Part shown: positions 1 through 10,664 of the stretch, piece after piece
Layout of the letters: each line of letters begins with the position of its first letter
Position numbering within the stretch: the first letter of the stretch is position 1
Assembly: GCA_020740775.1 (NCBI GenBank)
Contig: JAHEWK010000001.1
Location: forward strand, 7,130,001-7,194,000
Direction: 5' to 3'
Length of the DNA stretch: 64,000 nucleotides
DNA from: Ilyonectria destructans
Taxonomy: Eukaryota; Ascomycota; Sordariomycetes; Hypocreales; Nectriaceae
Notes under the pieces: generated by a model
The model's database searches: none
The model's input: only the letters and a program-made list of their open reading frames with translations
Told to the model about the DNA's origin: nothing
Made by a program: the position numbers and the translations under genes

Positions 1-689
1 CCTTAAAAAACCCAGGCGCAATCTTAAAGGCTTCAGTTGAAGGACCCTATGGGCAGATACCCGACCCGAACCGATATGACAAGGTTCTTATCTTTGCTGG
101 TGGCAGCGGCGGCAGCTTCGCTGTTGGCACCGCTCTCCGGATCCTACGGAGCTTCAAGGGCTCTTCTAAGAGAGATGTGACGCTTGTGTGGACGTTCAGG
201 GATTACGGTATGTCTCCGGCATATCTCAATGCTTAGTAGATCGGTAACTGACTGTGTCTAGGTTTGCTCGAATGGTTTTCAGCTCATTTGAGCACTATTA
301 CCCATGCGGAAGGATTCAAACTCTCAATCCACATAACCGGCCAAAAGGAGCTAGAGAAACCATCAACTAGTGGCCCGACGGGTTTGGAATCGAGTGATCG
401 TTCTGAAGGGCCCCTCTTTGTAGAGGAATTTTCAGGAAAGACGGCGACACTCGAGATCGAGATTAGCACTCGGCCAGTCGGGATTGAGCGGGTTCCTATT
501 AACCTCAGTCGTCCCGACATTGACAGTTTTATAGCTGAGGCTGTAGAAGGAATGGCGTTTCATGAAAGTGTTTTAGTCATGGGGTGCGGGCCGTCTGGGC
601 TGTTGCAGGAGCTGAGAAAATCGACAACATCTCGCATGGGTATGGGAGGTCCTCAGGTTTACCTCCATTGCGAGCAGTTTGGTTGGTAG
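1..689 (+). CDS. Ferric reductase, C-terminal NAD(P)H-binding part (cut by window edge)
   Basis: Flavocytochrome metalloreductase of the FRE type, which passes electrons from NADPH through FAD and haem to reduce extracellular ferric chelates at the plasma membrane. Only the 3' end is in the window: exons <1..207 and 262..689, with a 54-nt intron (gtatgt...tag). Visible are the VEGPYG segment, a glycine-rich nucleotide-binding stretch (FAGGSGGS), then near the end VMGCGPSGLL and the typical closing LHCEQFGW. The haem-binding transmembrane domain must lie upstream of base 1. The C-terminal end of the family is intact and there is no frameshift in the visible part. Seen: motifs and splice sites. 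Family knowledge: FRE/NOX-type NAD-binding domain. Iron or copper as the physiological substrate is inferred. Confidence 0.88.
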
Positions 690-1944
690 GAGGTACCGGA
701 TTGTTTTTGTATTGTGAGGAGATTATTATTATCTGTAGAGTCAACTATTGCTCCAGGCTTAGGTCGATATCCTCTGGGACTTGCAGACAGTAATACAAGT
801 GACCAATTGCCCTTGCTGTGAAATCGACGGGCTTAGCTCACCGATTACATTTGATTCTATGGGTGCCCACGGGGTGCCCACAGCTGAGAATGGATCAGCA
901 TGGGCCCCAACAAATATCAGGTTGCGTCATCTGAAGAACATGTGGCCTCCAACTTATAGGAGGAAGTTTAGATGAAAGGAACAAAGCCTTTATCCCTCTC
1001 CCACACTGTCTACAACCGACGACTCCGATCGTATCAAGCGACCACGCTTATATTACAGCGCCGTGCCGCCAGCTAAGGCTAAAATTATTTAAAAACTAAG
1101 CCTAAGACTTCTACTTAATACTCATATTCCCTTTTCTTTCTTTAATGATCTATTCTGAAAATAACTGATATAGAAGCTTAATTCTTAGTTATCAGACTAG
1201 ATACTATAGAGCTGGCAATTAATAAGCTATCTGCTAGATAATATATATAAGTCTAAGAGACTAGATCAAGCAGGAGCTTTTAGATACCTTCACTACAATT
1301 TATCTCGGGTTCGACCTCTAGACCTCGCCTCATCGGTACTGAAGCGGGGCTAAGTGGATTGGGCCAAGGATTCAACACCAGGGGTATTTCTTAGGGGGTC
1401 TCATGAAGCGATTTTTCAACAACATCATCACCTTCGACACCAAGCTGCTGGAAGGGGCGAGACCTCCCCAGCTGCTAGCTAGGCTAGCTATTCTTTTCTT
1501 TTCTTAGTCTTTGGCCTTATTATTTGACAGCTATTCTGAAATTGCTTGCTGTCCCTCTCTGCGATCCGTTTTTCCTCGAGCCCGATCTGCCGTGTCCTTC
1601 ATCCGAAGTCCATGGTTCTTGATTTTGTGTGTCGTCATGTTAGCTGCAGGTGTACACGGCAGTGGCGACTTCAAAGTGAAGAGCACCCTGGTAGAGCTGA
1701 AATGGGGGTGCTAGGCTGGGCCGATCCTTCTGCGGAAAACAGGGGAATAATGTAATTCGTTATCCGCAGACAAAGGACATATCCCATGAGGACATTCACT
1801 TCTATCTCTGCGAATCTGCCTGACGTCTCCTAAGCCAAGCTTAATATACACAAGTCTCGTCCATGTAAGCCATGCGATTATCTTCTCGTCAGTGAGCCGG
1901 ATCAGTCTTGGGTGACGGGAAAGGACAAGGTCTACGATGAGCAA
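690..1944. other. Intergenic, AT-rich, no gene seen
   Basis: No coding frame with family resemblance. About 1080-1280 is strongly A/T-rich with many TpA steps, like RIP-degraded DNA. About 1500-1640 resembles a segment near 8500-8630 (listed as a dispersed repeat). Confidence 0.5.
1500..1640 (+). repeat. Copy 1 of a degenerate dispersed repeat
   Basis: Contains CAGCTATTCTGAAATTGCTT near 1531, nearly matched by CAGCTATTCCAAAATTGCTT near 8530. Similarity continues patchily for about 100 nt, including an ATCTGC...AAGTCC block. Probably the remains of a transposable element; the class cannot be told. Confidence 0.45.
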
Positions 1945-3226
1945 CTACAGATCCTTTTTTTCCAACCCAGCATTCCCGAAGCCATCATTCATTGCACACT
2001 GTAGTCCCGGGTATCGTGGGTGCTCCACCAAGAGAACAACGTCGGGGAGAGAGAATAGCTTATGTGGCCAATTCAAGATGTAGTGTTCTTGCATGTCGTT
2101 CAAGCAGTGCCTAAGCCAAATACCCCAGGTGATAAAGTAGTTCACTCCCAAGCCAGTCAGCAGGTGCCTAGATATCATTAGCGGAAGACCGGTACACTAT
2201 CTCTGTGCAACAACATACCACCACTACCAACTTGTTAGCTGTCTGAATGTGGGAATTGCCAGGTCTTACTTACTCCATGGGCCTCGAGAATTATGCCCCA
2301 CGGCAATCCCATTTGATGTCTCCACCGGAGAAGAGCACTGCAGTGCAAGTTGTCCAGCTTCCAGGCGGCGATACCTGCTACAGAGGTCAGGAAGCCCATG
2401 GCGACGATCCACCGCATCTCGCGAATTATAACGTGATCTCTTCGAACGGCAGAACCTCGCGCTTCAGCGTCTAATAGCGAAGTCCCGCTGGCCTTGTCTC
2501 CGTACTTGACACTCAACAAGGGACGCAAAATTGCTTCCATCGTGTACAGGCTCCGGAACACCGTAGTAAGAAAGAGGATGGAAAAAGCGAATTGATGGAA
2601 CAGGGGATCTTTAACATAATGATAGTATGCCTAGGAGGAAGAGTCATGTCAGCGACATCTCGTGCAGCGACGATAGAGGTACGCACTGTGATTGAAATGG
2701 ACAACACGGCTAGTCCAATTCCAAGGAGCATGGCGAATAAGCGACTTTTGGAGTGGGTGAAAATTGCATAGCAAAGGATGCATGTGGTATAGACCATGGA
2801 AAGTTCATCAACGAGCTGCATTGGATCTAGGCACTTGTTAGAAAGCATGCATGGCTTCTGAGGAGTCGGGGTATGATACATGTCAAAGTCGCATGGAAAG
2901 CGAAGCTGCCGCAGCCTACCAGCAAATAGCCCATGTATGCGACGAGAAATATTCCGTCATGTTTGTATTTAAGGCAATTCCGCACCCCCCGAACACCAAG
3001 CGCGATGAACAAAACATTGGTGAGAGTGTTGATAATTTCGGCAGCGTAGTGGCTGATGACGTAGTCCTAGAATGTGTGTATTAGTAAATGAATCGTAGTG
3101 ACGCTGGAGACCAAGGATGATGGAAATACTTGCTTCCTCACACCAGTTCAGGGTGGACGTTGGCCTCCCCCAAAATCCTTCCTGTGGTGCAGGATACGGA
3201 AATCGGACAAGGAGGATACTGGACAT
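1945..3226 (-). CDS. Alkaline ceramidase (YPC1/YDC1 family)
   Basis: Integral membrane amidase of ER/Golgi that hydrolyses (phyto)ceramide to sphingoid base and fatty acid. Six exons on the minus strand: 3226-3134, 3066-2880, 2826-2687, 2630-2274, 2223-2219, 2167-1945; 334 residues. Recognised by FPYPAPQEGFWG..TSTLNWCEEDY at the N-terminus, HYAAEIINTLTN, a Ser/His block (GCGSFAFHATL), the Asp-bearing YPMQLVDELSM, and the RWRHQMGLPWGIILEAHG / WWHLLTGLG..YFITWGIWLRHC end. These hold the conserved Ser, His and Asp of the CREST-type hydrolase family. Two oddities: intron 1 appears to use a GC donor (GCAAGT), and exon 5 is only 5 nt (TGGTG), yet restores the conserved Trp-Trp-His. All phases join without a stop. 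Confidence 0.9.
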
Positions 3227-3788
3227 GGCGAAATATGGCAGCCAACTAGAGGACTCGGATCAGGTCCGGATGGTGTGTGGTAAGATTCAGATAAAAGTCC
3301 TTGGAGATTTGCAGTTAGGTGAGCGGGCATATGGGATTTAGATAGCTGGATGTTTCCCAACGTTGATGAAGAACTGTAGGATTGCGGCAACATATTATAT
3401 ATTCACTAAGCGTCTCTTGTCGGAAGCGGTCTTTATAGCTCCCCGCTTTTCCCGGTTCGGTCAGTGCTTGGCGAGGGGGCAATTAAAGACCCGTCGGACT
3501 TTAGCTCTGCGGATCTCGGGGAGTATAGACATGGTATACCCAGGGCTTTTCGGAAGACACATCCGAGGTGGCTCGGATCCCTCGCACCTTCGGGTTTTTC
3601 GGCTTTGTTGTTGGAGCTGGGTACGCATTCATGGCCGTGCGCATTGCAATGCCTAACGCAAAGCAGACAGTCAATCTCTGGTTCGGCAATATCCGACAAG
3701 GGGGTTTCGCCACGCTGTGCATGATATCCCTCGGGCCACTTTGATCTCTTCTTCTTCCCAGTATCCCCCAGTCCCGGGTTTGAACAGC

Positions 3789-5022
3789 ATGAGTGAATGC
3801 CCGGAGCCGACTCTCACCACACGCCGAAAGTGGCGCACCAAGTCCCGAAAGGGTTGCCAATCCTGCAAGGCAAGAAAGGTCAAGGTACGTTGACTGGTAG
3901 TCGGCACTGACGCACCGTGATCTCGGACCTTTAGTGAGGATGGGTCTTTATACGCGCTGTGGTCCTATGCCTGCTTTCGCAAACCCATGGCCAACGACTA
4001 ATCTCAGATTGTAGTGTGACGAGCAGCGCCCATCATGCCTGAACTGCATCAAGCGAGGAACGCGGTGTGATTTTCTTACATCTCAGACTCCAACAACACC
4101 ATCTGTTACAACCCCGAATCTCGAACTCGAGCTCCTGCACCACTTCACGGTTTCAACCTCCTCGACACTAACTACAGAACCGCAGGTGCGGGATTTGTGG
4201 CGGGTGCTTGTTCCACAAATCGGTTTCTCCACACGATACATTCTCGACGGTGTTTTTGGTCTTGCAGGATTGCATATGGGTCGATACAATCCTGGGAGAA
4301 GAGATCAGCTTCTTTCTCAGGCAACGCATTTCCATACGCTATCGTTAGAACAAGCTCTCCCACTCATCCCGGCCATTGCACCTCAAAATAGCAGCCACCT
4401 CTTCTTGTTTGGAGTTTTGACGCTACTTTTCTGTCTTGCAAGGCCCAAACGAGAGGATGATATGCTCGTGATGGGCAACGGTGTTATTCCCGAATGGCTT
4501 TACCTATTGAGAGGCATGGACGCATTGATCGAGGCAGAGAGGGGCATCAAAAGCTCCCCCGTATCCCTTATATACCGAACATCCGATGACGGTTTCGGAT
4601 TCTGGAAAACTCACTCACCCGAGGACAATGAATCACTCAATCAACTTGAGTCAAAGATCCGTTCTCTAACTTCACAAAATGCAAGAAAGCAAGCCGTCCT
4701 ACTGGAGGCCGTCGATGCTCTAAAACGCAGTTACACCTTTAGCAGCAAAAGGTTCTCCGAGCACGATCAGCTACGAGGCTTCTATACTTGGTTGTTTGAA
4801 ATCAGTGACCAATACCTGGAGTTGTTGAAGGATGCAGACAGCGAAGCTCTCTGCGTGTTGGCCTATTTCTCCGTGTTGCTCAAGCAGCTCGAGAGATACT
4901 GGTGGCTTGAAGGCTGGGGCGTGCACTTGATTAGGAGGATTTATATGTTGTTGGATGATGAGTATAGGCTATTGATTAGATGGCCTGTGGAGGAGATTGG
5001 ATGGGTGCCCGAGAGCTACTGA
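3789..5022 (+). CDS. Zn2Cys6 transcription factor, UPC2-like
   Basis: Nuclear DNA-binding regulator. Exons 3789-3884 and 4015-5022 (130-nt intron); 367 residues. The binuclear zinc cluster spans residues about 23-49: CQSCKARKVK, then after the intron CDEQRPSCLNCIKRGTRC, giving all six cysteines in standard spacing. The C-terminal fungal regulatory domain follows (VRDLWRVLVPQIGFSTRYI..VFGLAGLHM), typical of the sterol-uptake-control-like group. The end reads YWWLEGWGVHLIRRIY..WPVEEIGW. The gene lies head-to-head with the ceramidase, about 560 nt apart, so the two may share a control region; that it regulates ceramidase is only inference. A second protein of the same C-terminal family sits at 17.7-18.9 kb. 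Confidence 0.9.
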
Positions 5023-6282
5023 AGTAGTAACTTGTAGTTATTTCCATATCTCATACAGATTTCCAAATTCCACACATATCGGCGCCTTGGCATCGTTTTT
5101 GGCCTTGCTATTTCTGTCGGGTCACAAATCATTACGCGTAAGCAAATTATCCTCCAATATGTGGATGGTGTCCTCGTTAGTTTCAGTTCCCCCCTCCTCC
5201 TCCTACCCTATCTATATACCCGAACTCGTACTTACCTTATTTTGGTTATTCCCACGTTGGTATATCTCTCATTCTCGTTTAGCTCGGAACTCGCTTAAGT
5301 CGGGTTTTCGTTTAGCTCGGAATCATCTGACTAGATTCTCAGTCTCTGGTTAGGCTATTGACCTTGTCCGGTGTAATAATAAGTTACGTAGTGCGGCCAG
5401 GGATGGTCAAAGAATGCCAAAACCCCCGCTTACTAAGGACATCAGGTGCGCCGGGCTCCAGCTGGCATTGGAGATACAAGATTGTTCGTCTATTGTTTGC
5501 CGTACATCCGTACCTTGCGACATAGCGTAAACCTTAAACATAAAAGCCGTTTCTTAAGCAATTGAGTGGCTTTTGATTTGTAGCTTTACTAATCAATAGA
5601 GGCCTCCAAGCTCCTTAGAAAGCTACAACCAGGCCAGCCAACCAGTAATACCCTCAGCCTTCAGTTGAGCTCAGCTGGCAGGTTTGAAATACCAACCTAA
5701 CAATAATTAAAGGGTTGCGGTGTAAAGGTTTCGCACGTTCTGGTACCCATTTCCTAATCCCTTACAGGTTACGTAAATTGCAAGTGTTGTCAGCACTTGC
5801 CATAAGTTACACATGACTTCAATTGGCATGTGATCCTTATGCATTTCTCAGTATTGGAACAAAGCTTGCAGCTGATCTTCAGGTTCCCTGTTGAATTCTT
5901 GTTAAATGAGGCTGAGCAGAAGGTATACGTACTCAACCTCTGAGTGCAGGGTGTGTTAAAAAAGTCCGTACAAGCTGATATTTTGGTCGGTGCTTTAGTG
6001 TTTGATGAGGACGTCGGAAGATTCAGCGACGCGCTATGCTTATTACCAAATCTGCGGATGCCGAACTTGTTTGCGGATGTCGAACTTGTCCGCGGATACC
6101 GGACCTTAAAATGTATGATTCATCTGAGTTGAGGTAGCGCTATGACTCGGCTAAAGTATCCGAAGCGCAAACTTGCCACTGCCCTGAAGGTTTAGCGCTA
6201 GCCCTGGGGGAGATTTCCTCACGACCATTTGCTCCCCAATGGAGCCGGGTTGCAGGCCCGCTCGTTGCCGTATAATTATAGA
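5023..6282. other. Intergenic, no gene seen
   Basis: No coding frame with family resemblance on either strand. Moderately AT-rich sequence with short pyrimidine tracts. Confidence 0.5.
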
Positions 6283-6292
6283 TATATAAAAG
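6283..6292 (+). promoter_or_regulatory. TATA-like box of the lipoxygenase gene
   Basis: TATATAAAAG lies 97 nt upstream of the lipoxygenase ATG at 6389, a usual spacing for a TATA-dependent fungal promoter. Confidence 0.5.
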
Positions 6293-6388
6293 GTCAAGGA
6301 CCATTTAAACAGAGTCCATCTCCCATTCAGAAGCTGTATCAACTCAATCCTACCCTTATATTCTTATTCTACGACTTTTCAATTGAAG

Positions 6389-8263
6389 ATGCTATTGAAT
6401 ATTGCTTTACTGCTTCATGTTGCTGTGGCTACGGCAACATCTAGTGGAGCGAATCGGCCACAACCTTTCTCACTCCCATCAAGCAACACCCTAGCTCGAG
6501 CTGCTGAAATCGAGAAGACGCGTCGAGGTTTCAAATACGGAACAGATGATACCCTTGTCGGCGTTAACCCATGGCCTTCGGGGCCACTTGGTAGAAAGGC
6601 CATCCAGACGCAATACGATGCCTTTCTCGCAACCACGGTGCCCATCAGCCAGCTTATAGACCAAGATGTTGCCCTCATCCAGGCTTCCCTGAACGACGTA
6701 AGTCATAAGCATGTGTTCAGGAATGATGACCATTACCTCTGCTAATCCTTCAACATCAAGACGCTTCACTTGGAGTCGTTGGAAGATTTTTTTGATCTAT
6801 ACGAGGGCCAGTGGCAAGAAAGCGTTCCCGGGGGGCTCGCTGAAGGAGTTCTTCGCAATTCCAAGTCAGACCTGTTGTTCGCAATGGAGCGCCTCTCGGT
6901 ACACCCTGAAAGTTTGCGACGTGTCAAGCCGAATGAGCTCGTCGCACTACGTGTCGAAGACAAGATTGCACGAAAGATCACGACGAGGACACAGAACTGT
7001 CTTCAGAAAGAAGGGCGCTTATTCATCGTCGACCACAGCAGTATGGCGAATTTGACATTGACAACAGGCCGCTACGCTGGCGCTTGTGAGGCGCTGTTCT
7101 TTATTCATCCTACTTCAGGGGAATTCTTACCGCTGGCTATTCGTCCCAACAACGGCTCGCCTTTGGTTTACACCCCTCTCGATCAAGACAACGACTGGAC
7201 GCTAGCTAAGATATTGCTCAACATGAACGATGTCTGGCACAATCAGTGGTATCACCTTGCAGCAGCTCATCTCTCTTCTGACCTCGTTTGGATGTCAGCT
7301 ACCCGATCATTCAGTGATGCGCACCCAGTGTGGGGTCTGATCCGCCGCTGTGAGTTTTACTAAGACCTTCTCGAGTTCTGGAACTGACCGCGTCGTATAG
7401 TGGGCGTCAACACCTTCGCGTACCGGATGGGAGCTAGCGATACTCTTATCAACCCTGGTGGCGAGATTGAAAAGAATTTTGCTTGGAATGGTGAACAGGC
7501 AATCAAGTACAGTCACCAGATGTGGCAGTCTGATTGTGCCCCCTGGCGGGGCAATTATCTCGAAACAAAGCTCACGCGACGGGGCCTGATAAACTACAAT
7601 TACGGTCCTGAGCTAAAGACATTCCCATATTACGACGATGTATCAGTTGTCCTAGGTGCCTTGCGGACTTTTATTGCCGCGTTTGTTAACGCATACTACC
7701 CTTCGGACGATGCCATCAGCGCGGACAACGAGCTACTCGCATGGTTCAACGAGGCGGCAAATATCGCCTCTATTGTCGACTTCCCGGATTCTATCGCTAC
7801 AAAATCGGAACTGATCGCTGTGCTCTCCCATCTCGCCTATCTCATCTCAATTCTTCACGGGTCGCTAAATAGCAATAGTCTTGTCCACTACAGTGCCGTT
7901 TTGCCAATGCACCCGCTATCACTTTATCAACCGCTGCCAAAGGAAAAGGGCGTCTCAAGCCTCATACCCTTTCTTCCAGATCTAGAAGCCTCAATACAGC
8001 ACATCGCCCTCGTCGCTTCATTCAACCAAGCTCAGATTTCCAACACTTCCGATTCGCTACGTTTCCTTTTCAACGACGCTGGGTTCCAGGCACGCATCAA
8101 CAAGGAGACACTCGCAGCCGCCAAAGTGTATTCATCTACTCTATCGAGGTTCAGCAAGGACGTACAAGGGCGAAAACTTAATAGAAATGGTTATAGTCAA
8201 GGGATGCCGTTTGTATGGAATCTCTTTGACCCAGCTAAGGCACCTGGGATCCTTGCCGCTTAG
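6389..8263 (+). CDS. Secreted fungal lipoxygenase (Mn/Fe-LOX type)
   Basis: Non-haem metal dioxygenase that forms hydroperoxides of linoleic-type fatty acids. Exons 6389-6697, 6761-7349, 7401-8263; 586 residues, close to the roughly 600 usual for fungal LOX. A hydrophobic signal peptide (MLLNIALLLHVAVATATS) points to secretion. Candidate metal ligands: the His-rich helix WHNQWYHLAAAHL (His at about 263, 268, 273) after the conserved DWTLAK, and HGSLN (His452, Asn456), matching the His-x3-Asn pair of the family. Fungal LOX normally end in Val or Ile, whose carboxylate is the last metal ligand; this one ends PGILAA, so the terminal residue is Ala. No frameshift was seen. A TATA-like box precedes the gene. 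Whether it uses Mn or Fe cannot be read from sequence alone. Confidence 0.9.
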
Positions 8264-9593
8264 AGGGTTTTTGTCACGGTCCGGACAACGCTATTGTGTT
8301 GGTGGTGAAGCGGGTCGGTGTGGGCTTGGCTAGGCTCTCAACACTTCCGGGCCATTGGGAGATATATTTAGAGGGCCCGGGGGGGTATGTGGGTGGGTGG
8401 CTGGCTCGGCAGCTGTTTGGAAACATCAGCAACCTTCGACTTCAACAGTAGGTAGCCATGAGACCTCCGTGTTGGCTAGTTTGAGCCGGCCCTTTCTATT
8501 CTATCTTGTCTTTTATCTCCTAGTTATGCAGCTATTCCAAAATTGCTTGCTGTCTCTTCCTGATCCAAATCCCTCTGCCAAATCTGCTACGTGTTGCACC
8601 TTCAGGAAGTCCCCTTGATCTTAGGTTGCAACAGACCTTTAGATGCCTTGCAAACATCAGCAGACAAGACCTGATTCGATATAGGATTCTATTAGATGCT
8701 TCTCCGCTAGTCTAAGTCAATTGGCCTGTCTGCTGTCTCCATGGCCGAGCTGCTAGCTGCTGCACCCTACCTTGCTGAGGTAGGTCAGACAGATCCCCAT
8801 TTGCCTCAACAGCTGCCGGGGATGGCTACCTATTTTAAGTGTTATCTCTTCCTCGTCCCCCACGGTCCGACGTGTCTATCATAGCCGTAAGCCTCATTCA
8901 CAAAGTCGGAGGAGGCTGATGGGATAGATCGTAGCTAATTCTGAGCTTCCTGGTGTCCAAGTTATAGCGGGTTTTGTCTGCAATGAGGACACAATGGTAA
9001 CAGAGCGTATGGGACGTGCGCTGATCGAACGCTCGTAGCCTCCTCATCTACCCGAGACAGATTAGACCACCACCGGGACTTCGCGGGTTCTCTGGAATCA
9101 CGGTGTACAGATGCCCCTGGCCCAGCCTACACTTTTATGACCACTGGTACCTAAGGTCGAGATGCTGAAGGACAAGGAGCAGTATTTTCGTAGCTGCCCC
9201 GGAATCATGAGGATACTTTCTTACGAATGCGTACACGAATGTTTCCCGGTGTCAGAAACCGAAGCCCCACACACACATTCATCTGACAAACTGTTACATT
9301 ATTGGGCGGCGCTACAGCAAGTGTCAGCGCACTGACGTAAGTTAAAGTACGTTTGCCTCCACTCCCATAACACTCGAGTCAGTTACTTGAATCTCGTAAC
9401 TCTTCTGATCTCCTGGGCTTCCATATAAGATTAGCTGCTTCAAACTATTGCCGGGTGGGCACGGCAATTCTATCGCAACGCAAAAGATACGAACACTCGA
9501 GTGTTTACGCGCAAGAATTGTCTAACGCCAACTCGCTTTTAGGCTTTAAGAGCTGTTCTTTAATTCCCGTTCTCCTCCTCTTCTCTCACAGCA
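8264..9593. other. Intergenic with degenerate repeat, no gene seen
   Basis: Holds the second copy of the dispersed repeat (about 8495-8635). Otherwise no coding frame or known element was recognised. Confidence 0.5.
8495..8635 (+). repeat. Copy 2 of a degenerate dispersed repeat
   Basis: Partner of the segment at 1500-1640, in the same orientation, with scattered substitutions. No open frame. Confidence 0.45.
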
Positions 9594-10664
9594 ATGAAAC
9601 AGAGCGACATTTATCCACCTACCATCACAGGTATCAAAGGCTGGCCCTTCTTCTACCGGCTTTACCTCCACTGTGTCACGTGGATCCTTCGCCAACTGGT
9701 CTCTCGCCTTACCGGACCAAATCTGGGCCACGATCTAGAGGTCGAAATATGCACGCCAGGTTTGGGTTCCGGGAATGTTGTTTGCAATGTGTGGATGTCC
9801 AAAATCGCCACTCAGAGCCAACAAAAACATCCATTGGTGCTGATTCTCGAAGGTGGTGGATTTGTCTTAGGCCATCCCAAGGACGGCAAGTTAAACAATC
9901 GTCGTATTGTTGAACAGGTACGTTCCAAACTAATACTAGATGTTTCGGGCCCTAAAACTACTTAGACTGGGGCTATTGTTATATCCGTCGACTATGCCAA
10001 AGCACCCAGATATCCCTATCCTCACGCTTTGCTACAAGCGTACGCAGTTTTGCGGTGGACCATGACGCAATCAGCTACCAAAAAAGAAATCCACGTTGAC
10101 GCTGGCCGTGTAGCGATATTAGGGAACTCTGCCGGCGGCAACTTGGCGGCATCCTTATCTTTGTTAATCTCCTTTGAGCAGGGCCCTTGCGCCTTATTCA
10201 GGCGTGCTCTGTCACCAGAGTTTCGGCAGGTACTCCAGGTTATGCTGTATCCCAGCCTCGAGCTTATTTTGCCGTATGACTTGAGGCTGGCGCGCTCGAC
10301 CGAAAACGCCAGAGCCAACAGTCTGCCCGCATGGATAGCAAGGGCGATGGAGCAGTCGTACTTGCCTCCAGGTACTCGAAAAGACCAGATCTTTGTATCC
10401 CCAGTTGTTGCTGACAGAGATCTGCTTCGGGAGCTGACCTTGCCACCCGCTGTATTATTTACTGGCAGCTTGGATTGCCTCAGAGAGGAGGGCGTTTGCT
10501 ATGCTACAAACCTGGAAAAAAGTGGCAAAAGGGTAAACTTCTATGAATTTGAAGGTGGTGTTCATGGATTCTCGAATAAGCCTGTAAAAGGGAATCTGGC
10601 GCTTGATATCTATGAACAGTGCTGGACTAAGGTCTGCTACTCTTTGAGAGAGGCCTTTTTGTAA
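9594..10664 (+). CDS. Alpha/beta hydrolase of the HSL-like esterase family
   Basis: Serine esterase/deacetylase fold; substrate unknown. Exons 9594-9917 and 9966-10664 (48-nt intron); 340 residues. The nucleophile elbow GNSAGG places Ser at 163; the acid is Asp278 in TGSLDCLREEG and the base His308 in GGVHGFSNK. The oxyanion-hole motif, normally HGGG, here reads EGGG (residues 86-89), a His-to-Glu change. No signal peptide is obvious; hydrophobic residues about 19-36 (FFYRLYLHCVTWILRQLV) might anchor it to a membrane. Fungal relatives include deacetylases of secondary-metabolite clusters, but no such cluster is evident next to it. Catalytic triad and fold are seen; activity is uncertain because of the changed motif. 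Confidence 0.85.
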
